Assembly (NCBI RefSeq): GCF_000385175.1
Contig: NZ_ARQJ01000027.1
Location: 1-64,000, forward strand
Direction of reading: 5' to 3'
Origin: Salinicoccus albus DSM 19776
Lineage (GTDB): Bacteria; Bacillota; Bacilli; Staphylococcales; Salinicoccaceae
Length of the DNA stretch: 64,000 bases
The position numbers and the translations under genes were made by a program. Each line of letters begins with the position of its first letter. Position 1 is the first letter of the stretch. The notes below the pieces were generated by a model. The model saw only the letters and a program-made list of their open reading frames with translations. It searched no databases and was not told where the DNA came from. Of this stretch, positions 8,271-16,527 are shown in pieces.

Positions 8271-8630
8271 GTGGCTAGAGACAGCAGCCTACGGAGAAAA
8301 ATCTATGAATACTACTATGACGACGCATTTATCATGCGCGGCACCATCGACGAGATCGCGGAACATATGGGGATCACCCCAAAAAGCGCGCGGGTGTTGG
8401 CTTCGAACACCAAACACGGCCGGGAGTCCCGCCAGGCGATCGAATTTACGGGCGAGGTGATCGAGGCAGAGTTTGCGTACTACAGAGGAGACGCGCTAGT
8501 AATGTTTGGCACCATTGATGAGATTGTGGCTCAAACAGGGCTCAAGTACAGTACGGCGATTTGGTACACCTATCCGGCGGCAGATCGTGGGCGGAGTAAA
8601 CTGGAGCGGGTGGATGATTCGTATGAATAA
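8271..8630 (+). CDS. internally duplicated small phage protein
   Basis: A 119-residue protein starting at GTG after GAGGAGG. It contains two related units: residues about 12-45 (YYDDAFIMRGTIDEIAEHMGI) and 69-98 (YYRGDALVMFGTIDEIVAQTGL). Each looks like a short strand followed by a helix-turn-helix-like pair. The repeated GTIDEI core suggests recognition of a repeated target, perhaps DNA, but this is inference. Confidence 0.7.
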   Translation: MARDSSLRRKIYEYYYDDAFIMRGTIDEIAEHMGITPKSARVLASNTKHGRESRQAIEFTGEVIEAEFAYYRGDALVMFGTIDEIVAQTGLKYSTAIWYTYPAADRGRSKLERVDDSYE

Positions 8631-8647
8631 AATGAGAGGGTGTTTAA

Positions 8648-8815
8648 ATGAATTCTAAGCTACTTAATTTCAATCACGCACCTAAACCCCAGAATAGTTA
8701 TTATGAAGCACACAAAGCGGATGAGAAGGTTTACAGAGTGAGTAAGGATACAGTTAAATGGCAGCCGAGTGAATATGTGGCGGATTTGTATAAAAGTTAC
8801 TTTAAAAAGTGGTAA
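8648..8815 (+). CDS. small phage protein, unknown
   Basis: A 55-residue basic, aromatic-rich ORF with GAGGGTG upstream and no recognisable motif. The next gene starts 13 bases after its stop. Confidence 0.55.
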   Translation: MNSKLLNFNHAPKPQNSYYEAHKADEKVYRVSKDTVKWQPSEYVADLYKSYFKKW

Positions 8816-8828
8816 GGAGTGTATGTGA

Positions 8829-9218
8829 ATGAGGGAGATTAAATTCAGAGTATATGACAACGAAAACAAAGAAATGCTTGAAGTCGTTTCACTGGGAGTA
8901 TCGCACGATTGGCCGATGCTGGTATTTAAAAATGGATTAGTTAACGGTCTTGAATCAAATGATTATGAAATCATGCAGTACACCGGACTTAAAGATAAAA
9001 ACGGTGTGGAGATTTACGAAGGGGATATCATTCTCAACCTCGATTATATCCCAAAACCAGTGCAGCACATTGTAACTTATCATAAAGGTGCTTTCGGAAT
9101 CAGGGATAAAGAGCATGGATTCATTCCTTTAGCAGTTTATGAAAGACCGTCAATAAACATTGAACGTTTAGGCAACATCCATCAGCACAGTCATCTGTTA
9201 GGCGGTGTGGACGAATGA
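8829..9218 (+). CDS. YopX-family phage protein
   Basis: A 129-residue YopX protein. The hallmarks are the start MREIKFRVYD and the block MQYTGLKDKNGVEIYEGDI, followed by a beta-rich C-terminal barrel. YopX proteins are common in gram-positive phages and form multimers in the structural member known; their role is not established. GGAGT upstream. The stop overlaps the next ATG (ATGA). Confidence 0.9.
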   Translation: MREIKFRVYDNENKEMLEVVSLGVSHDWPMLVFKNGLVNGLESNDYEIMQYTGLKDKNGVEIYEGDIILNLDYIPKPVQHIVTYHKGAFGIRDKEHGFIPLAVYERPSINIERLGNIHQHSHLLGGVDE

Positions 9219-9406
9219 AAACTAAAAACATTTATGACGCAACGGGCGACTGCATCGGCACCATACATTTCATGAAGAATGAGAATGAGTATGGCCTGAG
9301 ATTCAACGATAAGACGTATCAGACGGATATAATACTCAGCCCGGATGCATTCCCGGAATATCTTAAGGAATTTAATTTTCTCACAGAAAGGGAGATAGGC
9401 GAATGA
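9215..9406 (+). CDS. small beta-rich phage protein, paralogue 1
   Basis: A 63-residue protein. The N-terminal pattern (YDATGDCIGTIHF) repeats in the next gene (YDHRRNCVGEADF), and both share a following strand and a D-x-x-x-F helix, so the two are likely an old tandem duplication. Function unknown. Both ends overlap neighbours by four bases. Confidence 0.6.
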   Translation: MKTKNIYDATGDCIGTIHFMKNENEYGLRFNDKTYQTDIILSPDAFPEYLKEFNFLTEREIGE

Positions 9407-9606
9407 AGAAATATTTATATGACCATCGACGCAATTGTGTGGGCGAGGCGGACTTTATCAAGCGCAATGGCACGGTGGCAGTTACTTACTATAAAAATTT
9501 AATCCATTATGCGGATGTGACGTTGGATTTTACGGAATTCGACGGATATAAGGCCAGATTAGGCCTGATTGATGATTCAGAGCTTGGGCAGATGGAGTTG
9601 TTTTAA
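9403..9606 (+). CDS. small beta-rich phage protein, paralogue 2
   Basis: A 67-residue protein related to the preceding ORF at its N-terminus (Y-D-x-x-x-x-C-x-G). It ends with an acidic QMELF tail. AAAGGGAG precedes the start, which overlaps the previous stop. Confidence 0.6.
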   Translation: MKKYLYDHRRNCVGEADFIKRNGTVAVTYYKNLIHYADVTLDFTEFDGYKARLGLIDDSELGQMELF

Positions 9607-9819
9607 ATGGAGCAGTTATCACTTTTTGACTACCAATCCCGGTTCCAGGCGTTCCTGGATTACAAAAATGCAGTAGATCACACCGAAGTTAATATGTATG
9701 AGTTCATTGTCTGGATCGGTGGTCATGTGGAAACATTCAAGCGGATGTATGACATTCAGACGCTGCAGGGGATGCACAATGAGTTTACCGACTATTTATG
9801 GGAGCAGGTGAATGGATGA
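9607..9819 (+). CDS. small phage protein ending in acidic helix
   Basis: A 70-residue protein whose ATG directly follows the previous stop. Its N-terminal QLSLFDY resembles a sliding-clamp binding peptide (QLSLF), an intriguing but unproven match. The rest is helical. Confidence 0.55.
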   Translation: MEQLSLFDYQSRFQAFLDYKNAVDHTEVNMYEFIVWIGGHVETFKRMYDIQTLQGMHNEFTDYLWEQVNG

Positions 9820-10139
9820 ACGGCTATTTACAAGATACATTGCACGGTATTTTGAATTGTAAGTGCAAAGGCAACTGCATACTCAAATCACTCCATGTGG
9901 ATAAGATTGAAAATCACACAGCATATATTACAGTCGAACCATACGACGATGCATTTAATCAAAACCAGGTAGACGATACGATTCAGCGAATCAAACGCAT
10001 CATGTGGAAGCGAAAGAAAGCAATATGGCAGTCATTAGATGTGCATTCGGTATCGGTAACAATTTATGACGAATGGACGATGAAAGATTCTTTTGTATTA
10101 TCCATGAATGCTGATGAGATGTATTCAACAGTGAATTAA
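9816..10139 (+). CDS. phage protein with N-terminal CKCKGNC motif
   Basis: A 107-residue protein. An in-frame ATG at 9798 exists, but the ATG at 9816 overlaps the previous stop (ATGA) and has GCAGGTGA upstream. A Cys-rich C-x-C-x-x-x-C knot at about residues 14-20 resembles the KCNGNC start of the next protein, suggesting shared ancestry. Function unknown. Confidence 0.6.
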   Translation: MNGYLQDTLHGILNCKCKGNCILKSLHVDKIENHTAYITVEPYDDAFNQNQVDDTIQRIKRIMWKRKKAIWQSLDVHSVSVTIYDEWTMKDSFVLSMNADEMYSTVN

Positions 10140-10153
10140 GGAGCTGATTATAA

Positions 10154-10387
10154 ATGATCTACAAAACTAAATGTAACGGCAACTGTGTGGACAGGATAGA
10201 CCGTCAGGCAGACACTATCAGTAAACTCAGGGACGAGAGTCTGAAGAAAACAGAGGCGCTGAATCAGGCCAGTCAGGTGATTGAGAATCTGGAAGATGAG
10301 TTGAAACTCTATAGGCAACAATATAATTTTCGTCCCGACCAGAATTGGGATGGCGGATTTAGAGCGGAGGAGAGTGGGCAGGAATGA
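10154..10387 (+). CDS. coiled-coil phage protein ending in NFRPDQNWD
   Basis: A 77-residue protein with an N-terminal KCNGNC motif, a coiled coil (about 15-57), and a C-terminal NFRPDQNWD tag. The same tag reappears in the ORF at 10583-10828, so the region carries a partial duplication. AAGGAG lies upstream; the stop overlaps the next ATG. Confidence 0.6.
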   Translation: MIYKTKCNGNCVDRIDRQADTISKLRDESLKKTEALNQASQVIENLEDELKLYRQQYNFRPDQNWDGGFRAEESGQE

Positions 10388-10578
10388 TTGAAAATGGTAT
10401 CCCGAAGTGTCCGCATTGCCATAGAACGCAATTTGATTTTGAGGGGTTAGTTCAACTGAGAAACGCAGATTACGGCGAAACCGTCCCGATGATTTGTGAA
10501 ATCGAGGATTGCGAAGAAGTATTTTATGTTACGAAAATTGCAACGCCGTCATATATTTCGAGACTTAAAAAGGAGTGA
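10384..10578 (+). CDS. small zinc-ribbon-like protein
   Basis: A 64-residue protein with CPHC near residue 9 and a second cysteine pair (MICEIEDC) near 37, the layout of a small zinc ribbon. Such proteins often touch nucleic acid or RNA polymerase, but the target is unknown. It begins at an ATGA overlap. Confidence 0.65.
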   Translation: MIENGIPKCPHCHRTQFDFEGLVQLRNADYGETVPMICEIEDCEEVFYVTKIATPSYISRLKKE

Positions 10579-10582
10579 GCAG

Positions 10583-10828
10583 ATCGAACAACTGGAGTCT
10601 GAGAAAAGAGATTTGACGGCTGCTTTGAATAGAGCGAGCCGAGCGAATAACTTCAGATCTGATCAGAATTGGGACAGCAGGCCGAGGACTGAGAACGCTG
10701 AAGGCATACACGGGATCGATAGGGAGAACCCTGAAAGACAGGTGAAATTCATTCATGAGAATGGTGAACGTATAATTATTAGCACTGATGATGATTGGGA
10801 GAGCAGCAAAATATTATATAGGGAGTGA
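10583..10828 (+). CDS. partial paralogue of coiled-coil protein, start unclear
   Basis: This frame is related to the end of the ORF at 10154 (coiled coil, then NFRSDQNWD) and adds about 45 residues with an ERIIISTDDDW segment. AAAAAGGAG at 10566-10574 lies at normal distance from an ATC codon at 10583 and no ATG. Upstream in-frame starts (GTG 10496, ATG 10526) lie inside the zinc-ribbon gene without good ribosome sites. It may be a duplicate that lost its 5' end, or a gene starting at a non-standard codon. Confidence 0.4.
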   Translation: MEQLESEKRDLTAALNRASRANNFRSDQNWDSRPRTENAEGIHGIDRENPERQVKFIHENGERIIISTDDDWESSKILYRE

Positions 10829-10832
10829 GCGA

Positions 10833-11195
10833 ATGACTTATAAATTCCAAGCTTATTGCCTGGACAGATATGAATGGGTCAACATTATCGATCTCGGCAT
10901 GTTCGGCACAGGAGAAATAAGAGAAGTATCTTACACGTATGACGACGAACCTTACGAGAGGTACCAATCGAAGGCAACAGGAGAGAATATCGTATTGGTG
11001 GACGTCAATCCCCGTGAGAATACGTATGAGGCGCCTGTAAACGAGGGAAAGATTGGTCGTATGTGCGAAATTTGCGGCGCTTGTGTTGACGTCACTATTT
11101 CAAAAGATATAAACGGGATTTATTATTTCTTTACCTGCGCGCTATGCGGTGACAAATACGTAGAAGAAGAACTATTGAAGGAGGAAGTGGAATGA
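10833..11195 (+). CDS. phage protein with C-terminal zinc ribbon
   Basis: A 120-residue protein. The AGGGAGTGAG site selects the ATG at 10833 over 10788. The C-terminal 45 residues carry two CxxC pairs (CEICGAC, CALCGD), a four-cysteine zinc ribbon. The N-terminal half is beta-rich and unfamiliar. The stop overlaps the next ATG. Confidence 0.65.
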   Translation: MTYKFQAYCLDRYEWVNIIDLGMFGTGEIREVSYTYDDEPYERYQSKATGENIVLVDVNPRENTYEAPVNEGKIGRMCEICGACVDVTISKDINGIYYFFTCALCGDKYVEEELLKEEVE

Positions 11196-11476
11196 GTTAT
11201 AGATATAAAGAAGATTTAGAAGAAGCTATAAGGGTTTATTTATCTCCTGAACGTCAATTTGACAATCCTATTCAACAAGAATTGGATGAAGCGTATAAGA
11301 AAGCCGAAGCGTTTAATTTAGCAGACGATTTATTAATGCAATTATTCGATGATTATAAGTGGAAAGGTTTTAAGGAAAATGATGAAGCATCAAATCAATT
11401 TGCAGACGAGATAGAAAGAGTGCGTACTTTATCACTAAAAAAAGTGTTTGACTTGGAAGAAGGTGACCGTTTATGA
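11192..11476 (+). CDS. acidic helical phage protein
   Basis: A 94-residue acidic, helical protein, translationally coupled at both ends (ATGA overlaps). GAAGGAGG precedes it. No domain recognised. Confidence 0.6.
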   Translation: MSYRYKEDLEEAIRVYLSPERQFDNPIQQELDEAYKKAEAFNLADDLLMQLFDDYKWKGFKENDEASNQFADEIERVRTLSLKKVFDLEEGDRL

Positions 11477-11589
11477 CTGGCTTAATCATACTATCGTACA
11501 TTGCTGTCTGTTTACTCATTGCTGCATCAATACTTGTAATATTGCTGTGCGCAGACGAAATCAAAAATATATTTAAGTATCGGAAATAG
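11473..11589 (+). CDS. tiny single-helix membrane protein
   Basis: A 38-residue ORF: one long hydrophobic helix (about 2-26) followed by a basic tail. It starts at the overlap with the previous stop. Too small to assign; a membrane regulator or modulator is possible. Confidence 0.5.
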   Translation: MTGLIILSYIAVCLLIAASILVILLCADEIKNIFKYRK

Positions 11590-11603
11590 GAGGATAAATA
11601 ACC

Positions 11604-11792
11604 ATGAGTAATGAAGAAGCCAAAAACTTTTATGAGTCGATAGATAAATTAGATTACTACTTTCCGAGTCTTTTGGAACTACTACCCAAGAAAGCGCAGT
11701 ACCAAAGAGAGCATTATAACCAATTGGTCAAAAGCGGATTTTCGGAGAAAGATGCGCTCGAGATTGTAAAGGCGCAACGGGTGCCATTTTAA
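11604..11792 (+). CDS. small phage protein, unknown
   Basis: A 62-residue helical protein with AGGAGG upstream. The second half (SGFSEKDALEIVKAQ) resembles a UBA-like three-helix segment seen in small phage proteins. No function is assigned. Confidence 0.6.
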   Translation: MSNEEAKNFYESIDKLDYYFPSLLELLPKKAQYQREHYNQLVKSGFSEKDALEIVKAQRVPF

Positions 11793-11805
11793 TAGGAGGA
11801 ATATT

Positions 11806-11913
11806 ATGAATAATAAATTTACAAATCTAATGGCTTATGTGATTGCCACATCAATTATGCTTGTCATTGTCGCACTGGCTACTAGAGCAATATTATGGAT
11901 ATTTGGGGTGTAG
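11806..11913 (+). CDS. tiny single-helix membrane protein
   Basis: A 35-residue ORF with AGGAGGA five bases upstream. One hydrophobic helix occupies residues about 8-33. It is the fourth tiny membrane ORF in the early region. Confidence 0.5.
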   Translation: MNNKFTNLMAYVIATSIMLVIVALATRAILWIFGV

Positions 11914-11915
11914 GT

Positions 11916-12080
11916 ATGACGGATGAGGAAAGAGAAAAAAAGATTAAATATATAAGAATGGTCATTAATCATGATGACTTCATGGAATTGATTGATAATG
12001 CGGGGGTTAAATTAATCTATTCTGTGATTGTTTCAACGGTTCATGAAGTCATAGAACCTAATAATGAGAGAGGGCGGTAG
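11916..12080 (+). CDS. small helical phage protein
   Basis: A 54-residue protein starting at ATG 11916, just after the previous stop, with GGGGTG as ribosome site; the frame is open from 11895. It is helical, with an amphipathic pattern. Unknown function. Confidence 0.5.
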   Translation: MTDEEREKKIKYIRMVINHDDFMELIDNAGVKLIYSVIVSTVHEVIEPNNERGR

Positions 12081-12087
12081 ATTTAAA

Positions 12088-12387
12088 ATGGATGAGCTAA
12101 TTAAACAGGTAGAACAATGGTCGAAAGATAAGAATTTACATGAAGCAGATTCAAGTAAACAGTTTACAAAAGTAGTCGAGGAAGTTGGGGAAGTTGCCGC
12201 TGCTCTTGCGCGCTCTAACGAAGATATGCTAAGGGACGGCATAGGAGACGTTGTCGTCACTCTAATCATATTAGCGCAACAGAATGGCATGACGTTAGAG
12301 GAGTGCCTGCAGATGGCTTATGACGAGATTAAAGGCAGGACTGGATCTATGCGTAATGGCGTATTCGTCAAGCAGGCGGATTTATAA
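12088..12387 (+). CDS. MazG-like nucleotide pyrophosphohydrolase
   Basis: A 99-residue all-alpha NTP pyrophosphatase of the MazG/dUTPase-2 class. The first metal motif is VVEEVGEVAAAL and the second is GDVVVTLIILA, giving the ExxE...ExxD-like pattern. It is thought to hydrolyse NTPs or dNTPs to monophosphates, adjusting nucleotide pools or alarmones during infection. ATG 12088 is preferred over ATG 12064 because GGGCGG lies just upstream. Confidence 0.85.
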   Translation: MDELIKQVEQWSKDKNLHEADSSKQFTKVVEEVGEVAAALARSNEDMLRDGIGDVVVTLIILAQQNGMTLEECLQMAYDEIKGRTGSMRNGVFVKQADL

Positions 12388-12408
12388 TTAACTGGGGAGG
12401 TAAATAAC

Positions 12409-12624
12409 ATGAACGAAAAACAATTGCTCAAAGAACAGCTAAAATCAACTGTGGACATTATAGATATGGATAGACTCTTTGAACACTATACATCTATAGA
12501 AAGAAAACATCTCATAGAAGTAACGCTCGATACCTTCTCTCAATTGAATAAGGAATTGATAAATAAAGAAAGTGATAAATTGATTGCTGAACATAAGAAA
12601 ATCATACGGGACTTAGGGAGGTAA
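12409..12624 (+). CDS. small helical phage protein
   Basis: A 71-residue charged helical protein with GGGGAGG upstream. No motif is recognised. It lies just before another tiny membrane ORF. Confidence 0.6.
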   Translation: MNEKQLLKEQLKSTVDIIDMDRLFEHYTSIERKHLIEVTLDTFSQLNKELINKESDKLIAEHKKIIRDLGR

Positions 12625-12630
12625 CTCAAT

Positions 12631-12783
12631 ATGACAACTTTATTAGTAATTATAATCGGTGTAATCGGAGGTTTGCTAATGGTCAAATATTTACCGCAAA
12701 CTTTCGGAGAATATATTTGGAATCCTTTCGTCAATTGGTGCAGTAATGCATATGACAAATTAAATAATATTTTACGGAGGTAA
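12631..12783 (+). CDS. small membrane protein
   Basis: A 50-residue ORF preceded by GGGAGG. Residues 2-18 are a Val/Ile/Gly-rich membrane helix and the rest is a soluble aromatic tail. Its end carries the CGGAGG used by the next gene. Confidence 0.5.
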   Translation: MTTLLVIIIGVIGGLLMVKYLPQTFGEYIWNPFVNWCSNAYDKLNNILRR

Positions 12784-12787
12784 CTCA

Positions 12788-13270
12788 ATGCATAAAGCGG
12801 ATATAGAGAAGTTGGAAGACATGCTGATTAATCATGAAAAATACAAGAAACTCTTACGCTTCCGGGAAATGGAACTGGAGTACACACAGTCCGAAAATAT
12901 ACCGGACCACAAGAATAATAGTGACCAGCAGGACCCGCGGACAATTAAGGCGGGGAGTAATACATCGACGGTTGAGCAAAAGGTCATCAAGTGGGAAAAA
13001 GACTTACAGTATCAGACGCTGTACAGTATTGTATGCAATACGCCTAAGTTTATACAGTCGCTCTCTGAGTATGAGCATATTATATATGAGTACAGGTATC
13101 GCAAGGCAAACCCCATTATCACTGAGTGGGATGATATTGCGGCAGTGATTGAGAGTGAGGCGCAGCGGATTGAGAAGCCAGATGTTACTGTCGGAAGGAC
13201 AAAGACTTTGAATATGCGGGAGTCGATGCTAAAACGGTTAGCGGATTATACCGGGTATACATTGATGTAA
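12788..13270 (+). CDS. RinA-like late transcription activator
   Basis: A 160-residue protein in the position and with the architecture of staphylococcal RinA and ArpU-type activators. The N-terminus is a helical stretch (HKADIEKLEDMLINHEKYKK), the middle is a QTLYSIVCNTPKFIQSLSEYE region, and the C-terminal 60 residues resemble a sigma-like helix-turn-helix (WDDIAAVIESEAQRI, TLNMRESMLKRLADY). It probably turns on the late operon that starts just downstream. Start chosen from CGGAGG seven bases upstream. Confidence 0.75.
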   Translation: MHKADIEKLEDMLINHEKYKKLLRFREMELEYTQSENIPDHKNNSDQQDPRTIKAGSNTSTVEQKVIKWEKDLQYQTLYSIVCNTPKFIQSLSEYEHIIYEYRYRKANPIITEWDDIAAVIESEAQRIEKPDVTVGRTKTLNMRESMLKRLADYTGYTLM

Positions 13271-13485
13271 AAAAAGACATGCCAATGTTGGCACGTCACG
13301 GTTTTTAGGGGATATAATTGTATTATCGAATAGAATCCATAAATAGTAACCCCTATTTATATTTCAGGCACTCACTCATGTGGGTGTCTTTCTATTACTT
13401 AAACAGAGGTATCGACAGGCACATAATTATTATTGAGGTCGGAGTCGATGCCTGTTTTTAATTATATAGGAAGGGTGGTGGACAA
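13271..13485 (+). promoter_or_regulatory. leader before late operon with several hairpins
   Basis: This non-coding stretch holds inverted repeats TGCC/GGCA near 13282, an eight-bp perfect repeat ATAAATAG/CTATTTAT (13339-13360, TAACCC spacer), and an ACAGGCA/TGCCTGT pair (13415-13455) followed by five T. The last resembles a terminator or attenuator just before terS. It is the natural place for the late promoter and the target of the RinA-like protein. I see no convincing full -35/-10 pair. Confidence 0.5.
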
Positions 13486-13905
13486 ATGGATAATTTGACA
13501 GATAGACAGAAAAAATTTGCTTGGGAGTATTGGCAGAGCGGCAATAGAACAAAGGCGGCAGCGGCGGCTGGATATTCTAAAAAAACGGCGCACTCACAGG
13601 GCTCACGGCTGTTAAAGAATGTGGAGATACAAGAGTTAGTAAAGGAATTCAAAGAGGAATCAGAGGCTTCATTACGTCAACAATTTTCAAGAGATGCAGT
13701 GGAAGCACGGAAAATTATGTTCAACATAATGGAAAACGATGAAGCACCTGAGCATGTCCGTTTGTCCGCCGCCAAAGATTTCATGGACCGTGCAGGCTTC
13801 AAACCGATAGATAAACAGGAGACAGAACTTAATGGTCAATTGGATATGAATGTTAAGTCGGATGTTATTAATAAGTACCTACGAGGTGATAAGGATGATC
13901 GCTAG
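13486..13905 (+). CDS. terS: terminase small subunit
   Basis: A 139-residue terminase small subunit. The N-terminal DNA-binding helices (LTDRQKKFAWEYWQSGNRTKAA, AGYSKKTAHSQGSRLLKN) are characteristic of the terS_2 family that recognises the packaging site. The rest is an oligomerisation helix region. GGTGG lies upstream and the large-subunit gene overlaps its end. Confidence 0.92.
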   Translation: MDNLTDRQKKFAWEYWQSGNRTKAAAAAGYSKKTAHSQGSRLLKNVEIQELVKEFKEESEASLRQQFSRDAVEARKIMFNIMENDEAPEHVRLSAAKDFMDRAGFKPIDKQETELNGQLDMNVKSDVINKYLRGDKDDR

Positions 13906-15166
13906 CCAAGAACGGCAGTGGCTCGACCTTGTCAAAGAACAACCGATTGCGTTTGGTATAGAATCAGGATTCGAGGACTTGAAACCCATTCATAATGAGT
14001 GGATCAAGTCTTTTTTATTGTCTAGAGATGATTTAACTCTGCAGGCCCACCGTGGATCATACAAGACTACCTGCTTGTCTATAGCAATGGCGTTGATGAC
14101 TGTTATTTATCCGAAAGAAAATATCATCTTTTTACGTAAGGCAGACGATGATGTCAAAGAGATACTCACACAAACGGCTAAGTTATTGCAATCAGAGATA
14201 TACCAATCGTTATCGCTGGTTCTTTATAACCAACCGGTTATTTTGGAGAAGGAATCAGCGTATGAGATAGATACGAATCTCAAAGCAACATCACGAGGGA
14301 CGGCACAACTGATTGGTGTGGGCTCTAAGGCATCACTCACGGGTAAGCACGCAGACATTGTAATCACAGATGACATCATCAATATAGATGACCGGATTAG
14401 TAAGGCACATAGGGAGCGGACCAAGTACACATATCAAGAATTGCAGAATATCAAGAACAGAGGCGGACGCTTTATTAACACAGGGACACCGTGGCACAAG
14501 GAAGATGCATTTACATTGATGCCTAATGTCCAACAGTATGACTGCTATTCGACCGGATTGATCACAGATGATGAATTGCAACAAATACGCGGTTCAATGA
14601 GCCCGTCCTTGTTCGCGGCAAACTATGAGCTTAAGCACATTGCTGATGTGGATTCTATGTTTACCTCACCGATTATTGATGATGGTACGAACACGGATAA
14701 GATATATGACGGTGCAGCACACATAGACGCTTCATACGGCGGCGAGGATGGAACAGCGTTCACCGTCCTCAAAGAACATGACGACGGGCACATATACGTT
14801 TATGGAGACCTGAGAAGCAGTCACATTGATGATGTACTGGATATCTTCGAACACAAGCGGATGCAATACAGAGCCGGTACACTCTTCACTGAGACCAACG
14901 CGGACAAAGGGTATCTCAGCAAGAAGATCAAACGTCCGGCAAAGACTTACCACGAGAAAATGAATAAATACATTAAGATATCGACTTATCTCAGGGAGAA
15001 CTGGGACCGCATTATATTTATTAATGACACAAATAGAGAATATATCAATCAGATACTGGACTACACAGAAAATGCTGAACATGATGACGCACCGGACAGT
15101 CTTGCGAGCCTGCTCAGGGAGACGTCAAAGAAAACACAGCTTAAATTATTCCAACACGGTTTATGA
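13895..15166 (+). CDS. terL: terminase large subunit
   Basis: A 423-residue packaging motor ATPase and nuclease. The P-loop is AHRGSYKTT near residue 55, Walker B is ADIVITDDI near 155, and the coupling segment is RFINTGTPWHKEDAF. The RNase-H-like nuclease begins near HIDASYGGEDGTAF, with later acidic residues (FTETNADKGY, HDDAPDSLA). ATG 13895 is chosen because GAGGTGAT lies just upstream; the frame is open from 13850. Confidence 0.93.
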   Translation: MIASQERQWLDLVKEQPIAFGIESGFEDLKPIHNEWIKSFLLSRDDLTLQAHRGSYKTTCLSIAMALMTVIYPKENIIFLRKADDDVKEILTQTAKLLQSEIYQSLSLVLYNQPVILEKESAYEIDTNLKATSRGTAQLIGVGSKASLTGKHADIVITDDIINIDDRISKAHRERTKYTYQELQNIKNRGGRFINTGTPWHKEDAFTLMPNVQQYDCYSTGLITDDELQQIRGSMSPSLFAANYELKHIADVDSMFTSPIIDDGTNTDKIYDGAAHIDASYGGEDGTAFTVLKEHDDGHIYVYGDLRSSHIDDVLDIFEHKRMQYRAGTLFTETNADKGYLSKKIKRPAKTYHEKMNKYIKISTYLRENWDRIIFINDTNREYINQILDYTENAEHDDAPDSLASLLRETSKKTQLKLFQHGL

Positions 15167-15177
15167 GGAGGGTTATA

Positions 15178-16527
15178 ATGCTTACCAATGACGAAGAAAC
15201 AATGTTTATACATGATGGTGATGAAATTACATTCAATGAGCTCAGAGAGTACATCAACGCCCATCAATCAGAAGTCTATAGATATAAACAATTAAGGAAT
15301 CAATATAAATCAGAGCCGCCGATACTAAGGATGCCATCAAAGGAAAGGTACAAGCCAGATAACAGGATTGTTTCTAACTTTGGGAAGAAGCTTATTGATA
15401 CGTTCAACGGGTTTTACAGTGGTGTTGCGCCAAAAGTTACACATGAGAATGAGACGGTAGACGAAGCAATAAATAATTTCTGGATAATCAACGACTTTGG
15501 TGACGTGTTTTCAGAGTTGAGTAAAATAACATCATTGTATGGTGTCGGTTATTTATATGTATGGCAGGATGAGAAATCACAAACAAGAGTCATTCATAAT
15601 GATCCGTTTGACATGTTTGTTATTTATGATGACACGATAGAAAACAATGTGAAGTATGGTGTCAGGTATAAATACAACAATGAGAACAGGCTGGTCGGAA
15701 CGCTGTTCACTCAAGATGAGATTATAGGATTCGGTGAAAATTGGGAAGAACGACAAAGGCATTATTATCCAATTGTTCCCATCATTCCATTTGTTGAAAA
15801 TGATGAAAGGCAATCATTAATAAAGCCTGCTGAATCAATGATAAACGCATATAACAAAGCATTAAGTGAGCTCGGAAATGATGTAGATTACTTTGCTGAT
15901 GCTTATCTAGCAATATTAGGCGCTGAGTTAGATGAAGAGGGGACACACAAAATACGAGACAACCGTATCATCAATTTGTTTGGTACGGATGATGCAAGCA
16001 AGATAGTCGTAGAATTTCTTAATAAACCTGACGGCAGCGCATCTCAAGAAAAGCTGCTGAATATACTTGAAGATAAAATATTTAAACTAACGATTGGCTT
16101 TAATCCATCTGGTGAGTCTTACACTCAATCATCTGGCGTAGCATTAGATAAGATGACTTTGCCTATGCAGAACCTTGCAGGTACAAAGGAACGCAAATTT
16201 AGGCGCGGGCTTAATTCGCTATTTAAGTGTTTTACAGCCTTACCTACAAACGTTCCAATCTCACAATCGGATGAATGGATAGGTATTGAATACACATTTA
16301 CGCGTAATTTACCAAGAAATATAAATGAAGAGGCTGAAGTTGCTAAATCGCTTGAAGGAATTGTTAGTAAGGAAAGTCAGTTAAGTGTACTTTCAATCAT
16401 CGAGGATACTCAAAAAGAGATAGATAAAATTGAAGAAGAAAACAAATTACCGGAATATGATTATGAAATGGAACAGGAAGTTAATCCCGATCCATCTGAG
16501 GATATTCCTCCTGAAGATAATCCTTAA
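15178..16527 (+). CDS. SPP1 gp6-like portal protein
   Basis: A 449-residue portal protein forming the DNA entry ring. The family pattern is visible in NRIVSNFGKKLIDTFNGFYSG, the SLYGVGYLYVW crown region, and the ALSELGNDVDYFADAYLAILG segment. The C-terminus is acidic and Pro-rich. GAGGAGGG selects ATG 15178. Its last 47 bases are overlapped on the other strand by the small RHH gene. Confidence 0.93.
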   Translation: MLTNDEETMFIHDGDEITFNELREYINAHQSEVYRYKQLRNQYKSEPPILRMPSKERYKPDNRIVSNFGKKLIDTFNGFYSGVAPKVTHENETVDEAINNFWIINDFGDVFSELSKITSLYGVGYLYVWQDEKSQTRVIHNDPFDMFVIYDDTIENNVKYGVRYKYNNENRLVGTLFTQDEIIGFGENWEERQRHYYPIVPIIPFVENDERQSLIKPAESMINAYNKALSELGNDVDYFADAYLAILGAELDEEGTHKIRDNRIINLFGTDDASKIVVEFLNKPDGSASQEKLLNILEDKIFKLTIGFNPSGESYTQSSGVALDKMTLPMQNLAGTKERKFRRGLNSLFKCFTALPTNVPISQSDEWIGIEYTFTRNLPRNINEEAEVAKSLEGIVSKESQLSVLSIIEDTQKEIDKIEEENKLPEYDYEMEQEVNPDPSEDIPPEDNP

